Shown: positions 17,579 through 31,455, numbered from the stretch's first letter. The stretch: 41,885 bases of DNA from Mollicutes bacterium (GCA_003554025.1 PWFC01000035.1:1-41885); one strand, 5' to 3'. Translations and numbers: made by a program. The notes: a model not told the origin generated them from the letters alone.

Positions 17579-18500
17579 GGTTTCCCTCTCCTTTTAACGC
17601 AGCTATCGTTTGTTCGAAGCTATCTTTGTTGTCAATATGAAACAAAGTGGCTTCTGGGTGTATTTTTTTGATCAGCGTTGTCAGTACGCCTTTTGGCCCT
17701 AACTCGATGAACGTATCGTATCCGTCTTCTTTCATCCGTTCAATCATGGGGTGAAAGAGAACCGGTTCGCTCATTTGACGGACCATAATCTCCTTGAGGT
17801 CTTCATGTTCATGGCGTTTTCCTGTGGTGTTCAAATAGAGTTCTTTCACCGGGCGTGCAACCTCTAATGGACGCAAATACATCGAAAGGTATTGCGCAGC
17901 ACTTTGCATCAACGGTGTGTGAAAGGCTCCGCTTGTATTCAAAGGGCGCATCCTGCGAATCCCGGCTTTCTTACTCGAAGCCTCAAAAGTGGCCATGTCT
18001 TTTTTTGTTCCGGCAATGACCGTTTGCTTCGGGTGGTTCACGTTGGCAACGTAGACGCCCTCATAACTTTGGATGGCTCTTTGGACGCTCGGATAATCGG
18101 CCGATACGGCGTACATGATTCCGGGGTTCTCTTTGACCGCTTGTTCCATGAAAAAGGCACGATGTTCTACGAGTTGCAACCCGTCGTAAAAACTGTAGAC
18201 GCCACTATCGTAATAAGCGGCGTATTCTCCTAGGGAAAGTCCGCAAGATCCCGCGCTTTCGATGCCATATTCCGCCATAAGGTCTCGCAGTGCGGCGCTC
18301 ATCATGAAAATGGCGGGTTGGCTGTAACGGGTGGTGTTAAGCGTTTCTTCTTGTTCAAACATAATGGGGAGAATGTCGTAGTTCAGATGTTTCTCCGCTT
18401 CATCAAAACGCTTCCGAACGGTTTCGAAATGGTCGTAGAGCTCTTTTGCCATGCCTACTTGTTGAGCGCCTTGTCCTGAAAACACAAAAGCGATTTTCAT
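17571..18500 (-). CDS. fabD: Malonyl-CoA:ACP transacylase FabD
   Basis: Loads malonyl groups onto ACP. The FSGQGAQ start, nucleophile Ser89 in GLSLGEYAAYY and the His of SGAFHTPLM make up the active site. The Arg that holds the malonyl carboxylate would be in the VEHRAFFMEQA helix, where the usual ELRG reads EHRA. 309 residues is normal. It overlaps fabK by 4 nt and fabG by 8 nt, in the middle of a tightly packed cluster. Confidence 0.95.
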   Translation of the reverse strand: MKIAFVFSGQGAQQVGMAKELYDHFETVRKRFDEAEKHLNYDILPIMFEQEETLNTTRYSQPAIFMMSAALRDLMAEYGIESAGSCGLSLGEYAAYYDSGVYSFYDGLQLVEHRAFFMEQAVKENPGIMYAVSADYPSVQRAIQSYEGVYVANVNHPKQTVIAGTKKDMATFEASSKKAGIRRMRPLNTSGAFHTPLMQSAAQYLSMYLRPLEVARPVKELYLNTTGKRHEHEDLKEIMVRQMSEPVLFHPMIERMKEDGYDTFIELGPKGVLTTLIKKIHPEATLFHIDNKDSFEQTIAALKGEGNHE

Positions 18501-19423
18501 GTGTGAAGCTCCTTATACGCACGGGAGTTCATAAACATATCGTCTAAAATGTCTTTGACGCTGCGAACGCTTTTGACCATTCCGGCGACTTGTCCGGCCA
18601 TGAAAGAACCTTCGTCGGCGTCGCCTTCAAAGACCGCCTTGCTTAAAGAACCGAGTGTCATTCTTTCAAGTTCTTCCAACCCGACGCCTTGGCGCGAAAG
18701 TTCAATGTATTTTTTCGCCATCTTGTTTTTCAGCACACGTACAGGGGCTTTGGTCTCCCGGCCGGTGACAACGGTTTCCGTATCTTTGGCCTTGATAATT
18801 TTTTGTTTGTAGTTGTCGTGAATCGGGCATTCCTCACTTGCAAGCAAAACGGTTCCAATTTGAACGCCGGATGCGCCCAAGGCGAAAGCCGCATCGACAC
18901 CACGAAAATCCGCGATGCCGCCGGCGGCGATTACGGGCACGTCTACGGCGTCGGCAACTTGCGGTACAAGCGAAAAGGTGGAAATCTCACCGATATGACC
19001 CCCGGCTTCGGTGCCTTCGACGATGACCGCGTCCGCGCCAAAACGAACGACACGCTTCGCCAATGCGACGCTGGGCACGACCGGTATGACCGTTGTGCCG
19101 GCTTCCTTCCATTTTTTCATGTATGGTCCTGGGTTGCCGGCGCCTGTTGTCACGACACGGACATCCTCTTCGATGACGAGGTCTGTCAATTCTTCGGCAT
19201 ACGGACTCATAAGCATGATGTTCAAGCCGAACGGCTTATCGGTCAACTTTTTGGTTTTACGGATTTCCTGACGGATTCTTTCGGTATCCCAACCGCCGCT
19301 GGCAACGAGTCCGAGCCCCCCGGCGTTGGATACCGCACCGGCCAATTCGTGTGTGGCGATGTTGGCCATGCCTCCTTGAATTAGAGGATATTTCGTGTGC
19401 AACAAATCGGTAAGGTCTTTCAT
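18497..19423 (-). CDS. fabK: Enoyl-ACP reductase II (FabK), flavoprotein
   Basis: FMN-containing TIM-barrel enzyme that performs the last step of each elongation round. The IQGGMANIATHELAGAVSNAGG start, the VEGTEAGGHIGE stretch with the catalytic His, and the VIAAGGIADFRG phosphate-binding loop match FabK; the related nitronate monooxygenases share the fold, but the fab neighbourhood decides for FabK. 308 residues. FabK in place of FabI is common in Bacillota and would make the step insensitive to triclosan-type FabI inhibitors (known of the family). A second, unrelated enoyl reductase (FabV type) lies at the right edge. Confidence 0.93.
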   Translation of the reverse strand: MKDLTDLLHTKYPLIQGGMANIATHELAGAVSNAGGLGLVASGGWDTERIRQEIRKTKKLTDKPFGLNIMLMSPYAEELTDLVIEEDVRVVTTGAGNPGPYMKKWKEAGTTVIPVVPSVALAKRVVRFGADAVIVEGTEAGGHIGEISTFSLVPQVADAVDVPVIAAGGIADFRGVDAAFALGASGVQIGTVLLASEECPIHDNYKQKIIKAKDTETVVTGRETKAPVRVLKNKMAKKYIELSRQGVGLEELERMTLGSLSKAVFEGDADEGSFMAGQVAGMVKSVRSVKDILDDMFMNSRAYKELHT

Positions 19424-19434
19424 GGATGGACCTC

Positions 19435-20403
19435 CTAGTATTGAATGATGGCGCCGCCCCAGGTGAGGCCCGCGCCGAAAGCCGCACAGGCGAAACGCAT
19501 GCCTTTTTTCAAGCGGCCTTTTTGTATGGCTTCATCGATGGCAAGCGGAACGCTAGCGGCGGATGTGTTTCCGAATCTGTCAATATTAAGATACATGTTT
19601 TCGGAGGGAAATTCAAGCGACTTCGCCGCCTTGTCGATGATGCGTTTGTTGGCTTGATGAGCGATGATTAGGTCTAAATCCTCGATGTTCGTTTCGGTGC
19701 TTTCAAGCAATTCGCGGATAACCGAAGGCAACGCCGTCGTCGCAAACCGAAAGACGTCGCGGCCGTTCATTTTTATGAAGGGGCGTTTGTTTTCGATGGT
19801 TTGAAAGTCTTTTTTTAATGGATAGCTTTCCATTCGGAGAAGACCTTCTAAGTCTCCTTCGGAATGGAGTATGACCTTCTCCACTCCGGGATGGTCGCTT
19901 TTGCCGAGAACCATTGCGCCTGCGGCGTCGGCGAAGAGCACACAAGTATTCCGGTCTTCGAAGTCCGTGAATTTGCTCAAAGTCTCCGCGCCGATGATGA
20001 GAGCTTTCCGGTAGCCATCGTTTTTCATCATTTTGTCGGCGATTTCCATGGCGTAGACAAAGCCGGAACATGCGGCGTTTATATCAAAGGCCGGTACATT
20101 TCGGCATTTTAGTCTGCGTTGCATCAATTGTGCGACACCCGGAAAAAAATAGTCTCCTGTTACGGTGGCCACAATGATCAAATCGATTTCCGATGGGTTC
20201 GTATCGGCCGCATCCAAAGCTTTCAAGGCGGCCTCATAAGCTAAATCGGAAGTGTTTTCATCCACGCTAATATGGCGGCTTTTAATGCCGGTGCGTGTTT
20301 GAATCCATTCATCGGAAGTGTCGACCATGTTTTCAAAGGTTTTGTTGTCGACGACATTATTAGGGACATGCGAACCTGTCCCCAGTATTTTCGTGGCGTT
20401 CAT
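19435..20403 (-). CDS. fabH: 3-oxoacyl-ACP synthase III (FabH)
   Basis: Starts each chain by joining acetyl- or branched acyl-CoA with malonyl-ACP. The Cys-His-Asn triad is seen: Cys112 in [14 protein letters not shown], His in [10 protein letters not shown], Asn in [27 protein letters not shown] is the usual CoA-binding start. 322 residues. The ATG overlaps the accA stop by 4 nt. Whether it prefers straight or branched primers cannot be told from sequence by eye. Confidence 0.97.
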   Translation of the reverse strand: MNATKILGTGSHVPNNVVDNKTFENMVDTSDEWIQTRTGIKSRHISVDENTSDLAYEAALKALDAADTNPSEIDLIIVATVTGDYFFPGVAQLMQRRLKCRNVPAFDINAACSGFVYAMEIADKMMKNDGYRKALIIGAETLSKFTDFEDRNTCVLFADAAGAMVLGKSDHPGVEKVILHSEGDLEGLLRMESYPLKKDFQTIENKRPFIKMNGRDVFRFATTALPSVIRELLESTETNIEDLDLIIAHQANKRIIDKAAKSLEFPSENMYLNIDRFGNTSAASVPLAIDEAIQKGRLKKGMRFACAAFGAGLTWGGAIIQY

Positions 20404-21356
20404 TTGACCACTCCCTTGAGGTTATCATAATTGAAGCGTTGGAAGAAACCGATGTTTCGATACTTGGCGTATCGACCGGTTTTGATCTCGTATGGACTTT
20501 GTTGGTCATAATAAGCTAGTGCCTGAATCAGTGTCGATTGTATGGCGCGATACACTTTGGGCGGTTCCCGGTGTGCGCCGCCGACAGGTTCTGGGATAAT
20601 GGCGTCGATGATGTCGAGTTCTTTTAAATCGTAGCTAGTGAGTTTCATGGATTCGGCGGCTTCTTCGGCCAGCGAAGAATCCTTCCATAAAATGCTTGCG
20701 TAACCTTCGGGGCTTAGGATTGAATAGATGCTGTTTTCAAGCATGAAGACTTGATTGCCCATACCTATGGCCAATGCACCCCCACTTCCGCCTTCTCCGA
20801 TGATGACGGCTAAGATGGGAACGCCGAATTGGCTCATTTCGTAGAGGTTTTTTGCGATGGCTTCGCTTTGCCCTCGTGCTTCGGCGCCGATGCCGGGAAA
20901 TGCGCCTGGGGTGTCGATGAGCGTCACAATCGGACGATTGAATTTCTGCGCTTGTCGCATGAGACGAAGCGCTTTGCGATACCCTTCGGGATGCGGCATG
21001 GCGAAATTGCATTGAATGTTTTCCTCGGTCGTTTTGCCTTTTTGTTCGCCGATGACGGTGACAACATGGCCACCGATTTTGCCAATGCCGCCAATGATGG
21101 CTTTGTCGTCTCCGTAATTCCGGTCTCCATGCAGTTCGATGAAATCGTTGAAAACGTTGTCGATGACATCTTTGGCGGTTGGACGCTTTTTGTGCCGCGC
21201 TAGCAGCACTCTGTCCCAAGCCGTCAAGTTTCGCATAGCGCGGCGTTTATAATCTTCAATCTTTATGCGAATGTCCTGGATGGAGTCTTCGTCGTCGAGG
21301 CGGGAGAGTTCTTTTTCCAAGGCTTCCAGTTTTTTCTCTTTATCCAGAATGTTCAT
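20400..21356 (-). CDS. accA: Acetyl-CoA carboxylase, carboxyltransferase alpha subunit
   Basis: With AccD forms the carboxyltransferase that moves CO2 from biotin to acetyl-CoA, giving malonyl-CoA. It shows [39 protein letters not shown], the oxyanion-hole [14 protein letters not shown] and [12 protein letters not shown]. 318 residues. The start overlaps the accD stop (ATGA). Confidence 0.97.
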   Translation of the reverse strand: MNILDKEKKLEALEKELSRLDDEDSIQDIRIKIEDYKRRAMRNLTAWDRVLLARHKKRPTAKDVIDNVFNDFIELHGDRNYGDDKAIIGGIGKIGGHVVTVIGEQKGKTTEENIQCNFAMPHPEGYRKALRLMRQAQKFNRPIVTLIDTPGAFPGIGAEARGQSEAIAKNLYEMSQFGVPILAVIIGEGGSGGALAIGMGNQVFMLENSIYSILSPEGYASILWKDSSLAEEAAESMKLTSYDLKELDIIDAIIPEPVGGAHREPPKVYRAIQSTLIQALAYYDQQSPYEIKTGRYAKYRNIGFFQRFNYDNLKGVVK

Positions 21357-22243
21357 GCTCGCCCCCCTTTGGCGTGCATCGACAAAAGCTTCGACAGTGT
21401 GGTTTTCATCTCATGACGGTGCACCACTTTGTCGACCATGCCTTTATCCTGTAGAAATTCGGCCGTTTGAAACCCTTCGGGCAAAGATTGTTTGATCGTT
21501 TGTTTGATGACACGGGGCCCGGCAAAACCGATTAAGGCTTTCGGCTCGGCCAATATGATATCGCCCAATGAAGCAAAAGACGCGCTGACCCCCCCTGTTG
21601 TTGGGTGGGTCAAAACGCTGATGTATAAAAGACCCTGCTGGTGCAGTTTTTGGATGGCGCCACTGGTCTTCGCCATTTGCATGAGCGAGAAGATCCCTTC
21701 TTGCATCCGTGCGCCTCCAGAGGCTATGAAAAGAACCAACGGCAATCGTTTGACCATGGCGTATTCAACGCTTTTGACAACTTTTTCACCAACAACGCTT
21801 CCCATGCTTCCCATCATGAAATAGCTGTCCAACACACCGAATACACATGGTTGTGTTTCAATTTCAGCGTAACCATAGACATAGGCTTCGTCTAGATTGG
21901 TTTTCTTCTTGTATTCACTTATTTTTTGTTCATAATGGTCTTGAAATAAAGGATTCAAAGTAATGTAGCCAAGCCCCTTCTCCACAAAACTGCCTTCATC
22001 GACGGTGATGGCGATGCGATCAACGGCGCGTACGCGAAAGTGGTTGCCGCAACTTGGGCAGACAAAGCGGTTTTGAATGAGTTCTTTGACAACGACGGGA
22101 GTTTTGCAGCCGTTGCATTTTTCGTACAAGCCCTTGGGTACATCGGGCGTCTTCTCAGGAATGGGCTTTTCGCGGTACGTCTTGAGTTTGCTTTTAAAAC
22201 GCTTCTTACGCTCGAACGCTTCTTTGAGACGTTCACGTTTCAT
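21353..22243 (-). CDS. accD: Acetyl-CoA carboxylase, carboxyltransferase beta subunit
   Basis: Partner of AccA. The N-terminal zinc ribbon is complete: Cys43, 46, 62 and 65 in CNGC...CPSC. The crotonase-fold core has [20 protein letters not shown] and [17 protein letters not shown]. 296 residues. It overlaps the end of accC by 11 nt. The zinc ribbon is known to bind nucleic acid in E. coli AccD. Confidence 0.97.
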   Translation of the reverse strand: MKRERLKEAFERKKRFKSKLKTYREKPIPEKTPDVPKGLYEKCNGCKTPVVVKELIQNRFVCPSCGNHFRVRAVDRIAITVDEGSFVEKGLGYITLNPLFQDHYEQKISEYKKKTNLDEAYVYGYAEIETQPCVFGVLDSYFMMGSMGSVVGEKVVKSVEYAMVKRLPLVLFIASGGARMQEGIFSLMQMAKTSGAIQKLHQQGLLYISVLTHPTTGGVSASFASLGDIILAEPKALIGFAGPRVIKQTIKQSLPEGFQTAEFLQDKGMVDKVVHRHEMKTTLSKLLSMHAKGGRA

Positions 22244-23585
22244 AGTGCAACAACCTTTTCAGGTTTGTTTGTATGAACGACGTATCGATGTTCCCCTTTT
22301 CAAACGTTTCCTGCAACATAATCATGTGCAAAAACATTTGGTTGGTGCCCACGCCTTCAACGATTAGTTCTTCCAAAGCCGCGCGCATTTTTTGAATGGC
22401 CGCTTTGCGAGTGTTCCCATGCACGATGAGTTTGCCGACCATGGAATCGTAATACGGCGGAATTTCATAATCGGTATACAAAAAAGAATCGAATCGAACG
22501 CCTAGTCCTTGCGGGATGTGCAAGACCTCAACTTTCCCCGGACTAGGACGAAAATCGTGCTTGGGGTCTTCCGCGTTTAACCGGACTTCGATGGCGTGTC
22601 CTCGAAAACGGACATCGTTTTGGGCCAAGGAAAGTTTTTCCCCGGAAGCGATGCGGATTTGTTCTTTGACGATGTCGATATCGGTGATCATTTCACTCAC
22701 CGGATGTTCCACTTGAATACGGGTGTTCATCTCGATAAAAAAGAATTCGTCGTCCTTTGCAATGAACTCAACGGTTCCCGCATTTTCATAACCTACATGT
22801 TCAGCCGCCTTGATGGCGGCTTCATACATGGCGCGTCTCGTTTTCACAGGCAGCATGCTTGGCGCTTCCTCAACCACCTTTTGGTTGCGTCTTTGGATGC
22901 TGCAGTCGCGTTCGCCCAAATGGATGATGTTTCCGTACTTGTCGGCAAGGATTTGCACTTCGACATGTTGGGGATTCTCAATCAGTTTCTCAATATAGAC
23001 GCCATCGTCACCGAATGCTGCTTTCGCTTCTTGTTTGGCCGCGTAAAAAGCTTTTTCAAAGTCGTCTTGGTTGCGTACGATGCGCATGCCCCTTCCACCG
23101 CCTCCGGCGCTCGCTTTGATCAAAACGGGCAATCCGATTTTTCGGACAATCTCTTTGCCTTCGGAAAGCGTCACTTCATCGTCGCTTCCGGGGACCAAAG
23201 GAACGCCCGCTTCTTTCATCAGCTTTTTGGCCTCAGCCTTATCGCCCATTTTCTCGATGACGGACGCCGTAGGAGCGATAAAGGTAACGCCACAATCTTC
23301 GCACAGCTTGGCGAATTTGCTGTTTTCACTCAAGAATCCGTATCCCGGATGGATCGCTTCCGCCCCTGTGTTGATGGCGGCGCTTAAAATATTTTCCATG
23401 TTCAAATAAGACGATTTGGAAGAGACTTCGCCAATGCAGACGGATTCATCGGCCAGTTGAACATGCAACGCGTCCGCATCGCCCTTGCTATAAACGGCCA
23501 CGGTTTCAATGCCTAGCTGTTTGCAAGTACGGATGATGCGAACGGCAATTTCTCCGCGATTGGCCACCAAGATTTTTTGGACCAT
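22233..23585 (-). CDS. accC: Acetyl-CoA carboxylase, biotin carboxylase subunit
   Basis: ATP-grasp enzyme that carboxylates the biotin on AccB. It has the KILVANRGEIAVRIIRT start, HPGYGFLSENSKFA, the glycine-rich ASAGGGGRGMRIV loop, ERDCSIQRRNQKVVEEAPS and the EFFFIEMNTRIQVEHPVSEM metal/bicarbonate site. 450 residues. It starts within the accB stop (TAATG). Confidence 0.97.
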   Translation of the reverse strand: MVQKILVANRGEIAVRIIRTCKQLGIETVAVYSKGDADALHVQLADESVCIGEVSSKSSYLNMENILSAAINTGAEAIHPGYGFLSENSKFAKLCEDCGVTFIAPTASVIEKMGDKAEAKKLMKEAGVPLVPGSDDEVTLSEGKEIVRKIGLPVLIKASAGGGGRGMRIVRNQDDFEKAFYAAKQEAKAAFGDDGVYIEKLIENPQHVEVQILADKYGNIIHLGERDCSIQRRNQKVVEEAPSMLPVKTRRAMYEAAIKAAEHVGYENAGTVEFIAKDDEFFFIEMNTRIQVEHPVSEMITDIDIVKEQIRIASGEKLSLAQNDVRFRGHAIEVRLNAEDPKHDFRPSPGKVEVLHIPQGLGVRFDSFLYTDYEIPPYYDSMVGKLIVHGNTRKAAIQKMRAALEELIVEGVGTNQMFLHMIMLQETFEKGNIDTSFIQTNLKRLLHYET

Positions 23586-24022
23586 TACTCAAGCTCCATG
23601 ACGACTTGGTCATACATGACCATGTCTCCGTTTTTGGCATGGATTTTCACAACTTTTCCATCGCGGGGCGCCGTGATTTCGTTCATAACCTTCATGGCTT
23701 CGATGATGCAAAGCGTATCGCCTTTTTTTACCGTTTGGCCTTCTCTTGTGAACGCGGGCTGATCCGGGGCTGGCGCTTCATAATATGTTCCGACCAACGG
23801 AGCTTTCACAGGTTCATAATTCGTGCTTGGCTGTTCGGATTGCGGTTTGCTCTCCTTATGCGGTGTTTCGGCGACTGATTGCGAAGAATGCGAAACAACC
23901 GGATTGGCGCCCGGTGTTTCTTTTTGCAATTCTATCGTAACGTCTTCTTTTTTTAACTTCATGCTAGATAGTTTTGAGTCTTCAAAGAGTTTTACGATGG
24001 TCTTCAGTTCACGATTGTTCAT
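23585..24022 (-). CDS. accB: Biotin carboxyl carrier protein of acetyl-CoA carboxylase
   Basis: Carries the biotin that shuttles CO2 between AccC and AccA/AccD. The biotinyl domain is residues about 72-145, with the target Lys111 in IIEAMKVMNEI. Residues 34-68 are a flexible Pro/Ser/Glu-rich linker after an N-terminal helix. I start at the ATG at 24022 (GGAG 8 bases upstream, MNNRELKTIVKLF as in other BCCPs); the frame is open 21 codons further but runs through the operator. 145 residues. The FabT-like box ends 18 nt upstream. Confidence 0.96.
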   Translation of the reverse strand: MNNRELKTIVKLFEDSKLSSMKLKKEDVTIELQKETPGANPVVSHSSQSVAETPHKESKPQSEQPSTNYEPVKAPLVGTYYEAPAPDQPAFTREGQTVKKGDTLCIIEAMKVMNEITAPRDGKVVKIHAKNGDMVMYDQVVMELE

Positions 24023-24039
24023 AGACATCGCTCCATATA

Positions 24040-24052
24040 TTTGATATTCAAA
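24040..24052. promoter_or_regulatory. FabT-like operator palindrome before accB
   Basis: TTTGATATTCAAA, identical to the copy at acpP. It fits the known FabT operator core (TTTGATtaTCAAA) of lactic acid bacteria. It lies between the acpP terminator and the accB SD, so it could block a promoter or elongation for accB-fabZ. No regulator gene is in the window; assignment to FabT is inferred. Confidence 0.65.
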
Positions 24053-24065
24053 ATGATTAATGCGT

Positions 24066-24098
24066 AAAAAAACAAGTAAAGACAAAAAGGTCTTTACT
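24066..24098 (-). terminator. Terminator between acpP and accB
   Basis: The minus strand forms AGTAAAGAC-ctttttG-TCTTTACT (9-bp stem) followed by TTGTTTTTTT. It lies immediately after the acpP stop and lets ACP be made in excess over the accB-fabZ products. Confidence 0.85.
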
Positions 24099-24318
24099 GA
24101 AGTTTTTTGATGTACGCAACAACATCTCCGACGGTTTTGAGCTTTTGCACCTCGTCGTCGCTCACGGCAATGTCAAAAGATTCTTCCAACGCCATAACAA
24201 GTTCGACGACATCAAGAGAATCCGCACCGAGATCGTTGAGAATGCTTGCGTCTTCTGTTACTCGTTCTTTTTCAACGTCTAATTCTTCAGCAATGATTTC
24301 CTGTACTTTTTCAAACAT
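24094..24318 (-). CDS. acpP: Acyl carrier protein
   Basis: Small acidic four-helix protein that holds growing acyl chains on 4'-phosphopantetheine. The modified Ser34 lies in the universal GADSLDVVELVMALE motif. 74 residues, normal. AGGAGGTG SD before the ATG. First gene of the cluster with the strongest promoter in the window and its own terminator, which suits the large amounts needed. Confidence 0.97.
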   Translation of the reverse strand: MFEKVQEIIAEELDVEKERVTEDASILNDLGADSLDVVELVMALEESFDIAVSDDEVQKLKTVGDVVAYIKKLQ

Positions 24319-24339
24319 GGTACACCTCCTTTAACGTGC

Positions 24340-24368
24340 ATTATAGAACGAATTGAAGATGGTGTCAA
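24340..24368 (-). promoter_or_regulatory. Promoter of acpP (consensus)
   Basis: The minus strand reads TTGACA (24368-24363), a 17-nt spacer and TATAAT (24345-24340): a perfect consensus promoter 20 nt from the acpP SD. A FabT-like box lies 5 nt upstream of the -35. Confidence 0.9.
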
Positions 24369-24373
24369 TGTGT

Positions 24374-24386
24374 TTTGATATTCAAA
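24374..24386. promoter_or_regulatory. FabT-like operator palindrome at acpP
   Basis: TTTGATATTCAAA, 5 nt upstream of the acpP -35, identical over 13 bases to the box at accB. The position just upstream of the promoter could mean weak repression or activation. Confidence 0.65.
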
Positions 24387-24456
24387 GTTTCATTTCTGCC
24401 GGTTTTTGTCAAATTATCATATGTGCACTAACTGATATGTGAATACATGCATATGT

Positions 24457-24469
24457 TTTGAACTTCAAA
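24457..24469. promoter_or_regulatory. Third, variant FabT-like box
   Basis: TTTGAACTTCAAA keeps both half-sites (TTTGA and TCAAA) of the other two boxes but has a different centre. It lies in the 274-nt gap between acpP and birA, downstream of birA and upstream of acpP, and could help loop or stabilise a repressor complex. May be chance. Confidence 0.35.
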
Positions 24470-24485
24470 CTTGTAGCCCGTTAAA

Positions 24486-24511
24486 CAAAAAAACGCCTTA
24501 TGATAGGCGTT
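24486..24511 (-). terminator. Terminator of birA
   Basis: The minus strand forms AACGCC-tatcataa-GGCGTT followed by a T run, about 80 nt after the birA stop. Confidence 0.8.
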
Positions 24512-24592
24512 ATGAAATATGTATACGGAAACATGTGTTACGGTATTATCCGTTTTTCATTTTCGTTCGCATACGTATTGAATACACTCTTT

Positions 24593-25279
24593 CTATTTAA
24601 AATATTTACAATTTGTCGTTAGGGAACGAAATTGTATGGCTTGGCAAGGCACCCACTTAGAATCAATGCGGCATTGAAAATGTTCGTCGATATCCTCAAT
24701 TCTTACCGGCTTGTTTTGATAAATACCGTGAAGATGTTTGCTGGAAAGCGTATCTTTGAATCTTGAAAACAGTTCCGCAAACGACACGCTTCGATTTCTC
24801 TCGATACGTTCGCTCAACAGTTCGCGAACTTCTGCTACGCCGATCGACTTTCCGAGGAGACGCTTTAAAGAAGTTGTCCCCTCAATGTTGGGTGCGTCGT
24901 TCACATTGAGACCTATGCCTATTAATAAAGCGGGCGATCCGTCCCGGATTTGTTCGATCAAGATTCCGGCGATTTTTTGGTCGTTCACAAGGATGTCGTT
25001 TGGCAACTTGATGAAGGAATCGACACCGAACGATTCAAGCGTGTCGATAATGGCCAAGGAACTCTGAAGCAAAGCGTTGAACCCATCGTCAAGGTGTTCT
25101 TTGTATAGATATGTGCCCAAAAAGTTTTTTCCCTGGTCACTAGTCCAAGTCCGTCCGCGACGGCCTCTGCCGGAGCTTTGGTAGTCGGCAAGGACAAGTG
25201 CCGCTTCCGGTAGCTCCTTCAAATGTTTTTTAACGTAATTGTTGGTCGAATCAAGTGTTTTAAAATGCAAGACTTTCAT
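24593..25279 (-). CDS. birA: Biotin--[acetyl-CoA carboxylase] ligase, short form without HTH
   Basis: Attaches biotin to Lys111 of AccB, encoded just downstream of the next gene. The catalytic domain has LDSTNNYVKKH, the biotinyl-AMP loop SSGRGRRGRTW and KLPNDILVNDQKIAGILIEQ, GIGLNVN, then a small C-terminal SH3-like domain. 228 residues: it lacks the N-terminal winged helix of repressor-type BirA, so it cannot itself be the biotin repressor. SD GAGGTGG. Own promoter and terminator. Confidence 0.93.
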   Translation of the reverse strand: MKVLHFKTLDSTNNYVKKHLKELPEAALVLADYQSSGRGRRGRTWTSDQGKNFLGTYLYKEHLDDGFNALLQSSLAIIDTLESFGVDSFIKLPNDILVNDQKIAGILIEQIRDGSPALLIGIGLNVNDAPNIEGTTSLKRLLGKSIGVAEVRELLSERIERNRSVSFAELFSRFKDTLSSKHLHGIYQNKPVRIEDIDEHFQCRIDSKWVPCQAIQFRSLTTNCKYFK

Positions 25280-25296
25280 GAAACCACCTCAAATAA

Positions 25297-25325
25297 AGTG
25301 TAGTTTCCTTCAAGGAGAATGTCAA
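25297..25325 (-). promoter_or_regulatory. Promoter of birA
   Basis: The minus strand reads TTGACA (25325-25320), a 17-nt spacer and TACACT (25302-25297). The same hexamer pair occurs at the cobalamin operon. Confidence 0.75.
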
Positions 25326-25353
25326 TAAAAAACGCCCTCGAAGGAGGGCGTTT
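25326..25353 (-). terminator. Terminator of dps
   Basis: The minus strand forms AACGCCCTC-cttc-GAGGGCGTT followed by TTTTTATTG. Its T run abuts the birA -35. Confidence 0.9.
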
Positions 25354-25363
25354 CAGCGTTCGT

Positions 25364-25801
25364 TTACTTGAGAGCTTGTTCCATGAACCATAGTTCTTTG
25401 TCGTATGCGCCGACTTGGTCTTCAAGCATGCCAACGGTGACAAAATCGTTCTCATCGTCCGCAAGGTTGCGGATTTCGGTGGCGAGTTTGCGGAGGTTTT
25501 CCACTTCCGCTTTCAAGATTTTGTACACTTCGGGGATTGAATAATCTTTGTTTTCAATCTCCGAAACATTGGTGACCTCAAGATAGTCCGCCATACGGGC
25601 AAGTGGGAATTCTCCCATCATTTTGAGGCGTTCGGCTACCTCGTCGTAGTATTCAAAGAGCATATCGTAGAGTTTTTCAACGTAGACATGGACGGGTTCA
25701 AAGCGCTCGCCGACTACGTTCCAGTGAAGGTTGTGAAATTTCACATTCAATACGGCCAAATCCGCAACGTATTGATTCATGAGTTTCTTTTGTTTTTCCA
25801 T
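25364..25801 (-). CDS. dps: Dps-family ferritin-like DNA protection protein
   Basis: Dodecameric iron-storage protein that oxidises Fe(II) with peroxide and protects DNA in starvation or oxidative stress. The intersubunit ferroxidase residues are present: His in FHNLHWNVVGERF, and the Asp/Glu set in LYDMLFEYYDEVAERLKMMGE. 145 residues, four-helix bundle. N-terminal DNA-binding tail is short (KQKK). Single gene with a good promoter and terminator. Confidence 0.93.
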   Translation of the reverse strand: MEKQKKLMNQYVADLAVLNVKFHNLHWNVVGERFEPVHVYVEKLYDMLFEYYDEVAERLKMMGEFPLARMADYLEVTNVSEIENKDYSIPEVYKILKAEVENLRKLATEIRNLADDENDFVTVGMLEDQVGAYDKELWFMEQALK

Positions 25802-25837
25802 TGTGTTTCCTCCTTATTTGTTTATCTTTCAATTCTC

Positions 25838-25865
25838 ATTATAGCATACCCCGTGCGAAACTCAA
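25838..25865 (-). promoter_or_regulatory. Promoter of dps inside an inverted repeat
   Basis: The minus strand reads TTGAGT (25865-25860), a 16-nt spacer and TATAAT (25843-25838) with an extended TGC. A perfect 7-bp inverted repeat, CCCGTGC/GCACGGG (25850-25856 and 25873-25879), flanks the -35. It could be the 3' hairpin of the atp operon, though it lacks a T run, or an operator. Confidence 0.65.
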
Positions 25866-25888
25866 CTGTTTTGCACGGGAAAACGGCT

Positions 25889-26281
25889 TTATCGTTTGGA
25901 CGCTTCGGCTTCTTTGATGTTCTTTTTGAGTTCGCGTTCGGCTTTCAAGAAATCTTGGGTCCGACGACGGTTTTCTTCTAAACGTTCTTTTCTTACAGCG
26001 TTTAGATGTTCCATCGCGCTTCCCTTGTTCAAGCCCACATGAGCTTCTTGCGCCAAGACATGCACAACATTGTCGCGATGTTCGAGAGCGCCGTTGATGA
26101 CAACGGTGAACATGACTTCTTTGCCCTTGACCAATTTCAAATAACCCACATCGATGACGGAGATTACTGGCGCATGGTCGTCTAAAATGGCGAACTCGCC
26201 TAATGTTTTAGAGGAAACGACAACGTAATCGACGTGCTCGTTGTATAGTTCCCCTTCCGGAGTGACTACGATCAAATGCAT
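25889..26281 (-). CDS. atpC: F-type ATP synthase epsilon subunit
   Basis: Central-stalk subunit that couples the c ring to F1 and restrains ATP hydrolysis. N-terminal beta sandwich (LIVVTPEGELYNEHVDYVVV, AILDDHAPVISVIDVGYLKL) and a long C-terminal helical hairpin ending in a Lys/Glu-rich tail. 130 residues, normal. Last gene of the operon, 9 nt after atpD. Confidence 0.95.
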   Translation of the reverse strand: MHLIVVTPEGELYNEHVDYVVVSSKTLGEFAILDDHAPVISVIDVGYLKLVKGKEVMFTVVINGALEHRDNVVHVLAQEAHVGLNKGSAMEHLNAVRKERLEENRRRTQDFLKAERELKKNIKEAEASKR

Positions 26282-26289
26282 ATCATCAC

Positions 26290-28587
<2,298 letters not shown>

Positions 28588-28596
28588 TCACCGCTT

Positions 28597-30117
<1,521 letters not shown>

Positions 30118-31182
30118 CTATTTTGTCAAACGACTTTTAAGTTGATTCAGTACATGGTTGATGGTGTCGTCTACAACTTTTCCATCAAACTCGAAACGCA
30201 GTCCGCCGACAATGTCTTTGTCAACGTGGTTTTCAAGGGTCACTTGACGGTTGTATCTATTTTCGTATTCTTGTTTCAAGGTTTTGATGCGTTGATCGTC
30301 TAGGGGTTTTTTGCTGTAGACTTTGACATGCAGAATTTTGTGCATGTTCGCCTTCAGTTGACGATAACGCTTGAAAATATTTTCCAATTCATCGAAGCGG
30401 CTATTGTCGATGGTTACGAACAAGAAATCGCGAAACAGTTCCGGCAACGACGAAGCTTTGACGATATCCTTTTTGTCCGCCTTTTTCATCCGCGGATGCA
30501 AAAAGAACGTGCGTTCTTCTTCGCCCAACGCGTCGAGGAACGAAGAAAACGCGTCTTCGACTTCGTCAATTTGCTTTTTTTCCCTAGCCAAGGCAAAAAG
30601 AGCGACGGCGTATTGTTCGCTTACAGCGCTCATTGTTTGCGGACCTCTTTGATGGCTTCATCGATCAGTTTGTCATACGTCTCTTCGCTGATTTGCTTAT
30701 GGATGGCCTTGCGGGTCAAAAGGGTCGCGATTTCAATGATTTCGTTTCGCATTTTGTTACGGGCAAGTTCCCTTTCTTTTTCTAGGTCCTTGCGCGCGTC
30801 TTTCTTGATACGGCTCGCTTCGTCTTTCGCTTCGGCGATCATGTTTCGCCGTATGTCTTCACTGCGGGATTTCGCTTCTTCAACGATTTCTTTCGAAGAG
30901 TCCCTGGCTTCTTTAAGCTCTTGTTCCGCCTCTTCTTTCATGGTTTGGGCGTTTTCGTTTTTTTCGCTCGCCTCAGTGAGTTCGTTGTTGATGGACTCAC
31001 GGCGAGCGTCCAAAAACGCCGTCACCTTGTCCCAGAAGAAAAACTTTACGACGATAATCAAAAGCGCTGTCGAAGCGATTTGAATCAACAATTCGACGGG
31101 CTCGACGCCCAACGCGATGTCGACTAGCCGTTGGATTCCACGTGCGACAGCTTCCATGATGTTGCCTCCAATCTAAATCTTA

Positions 31183-31455
<273 letters not shown>
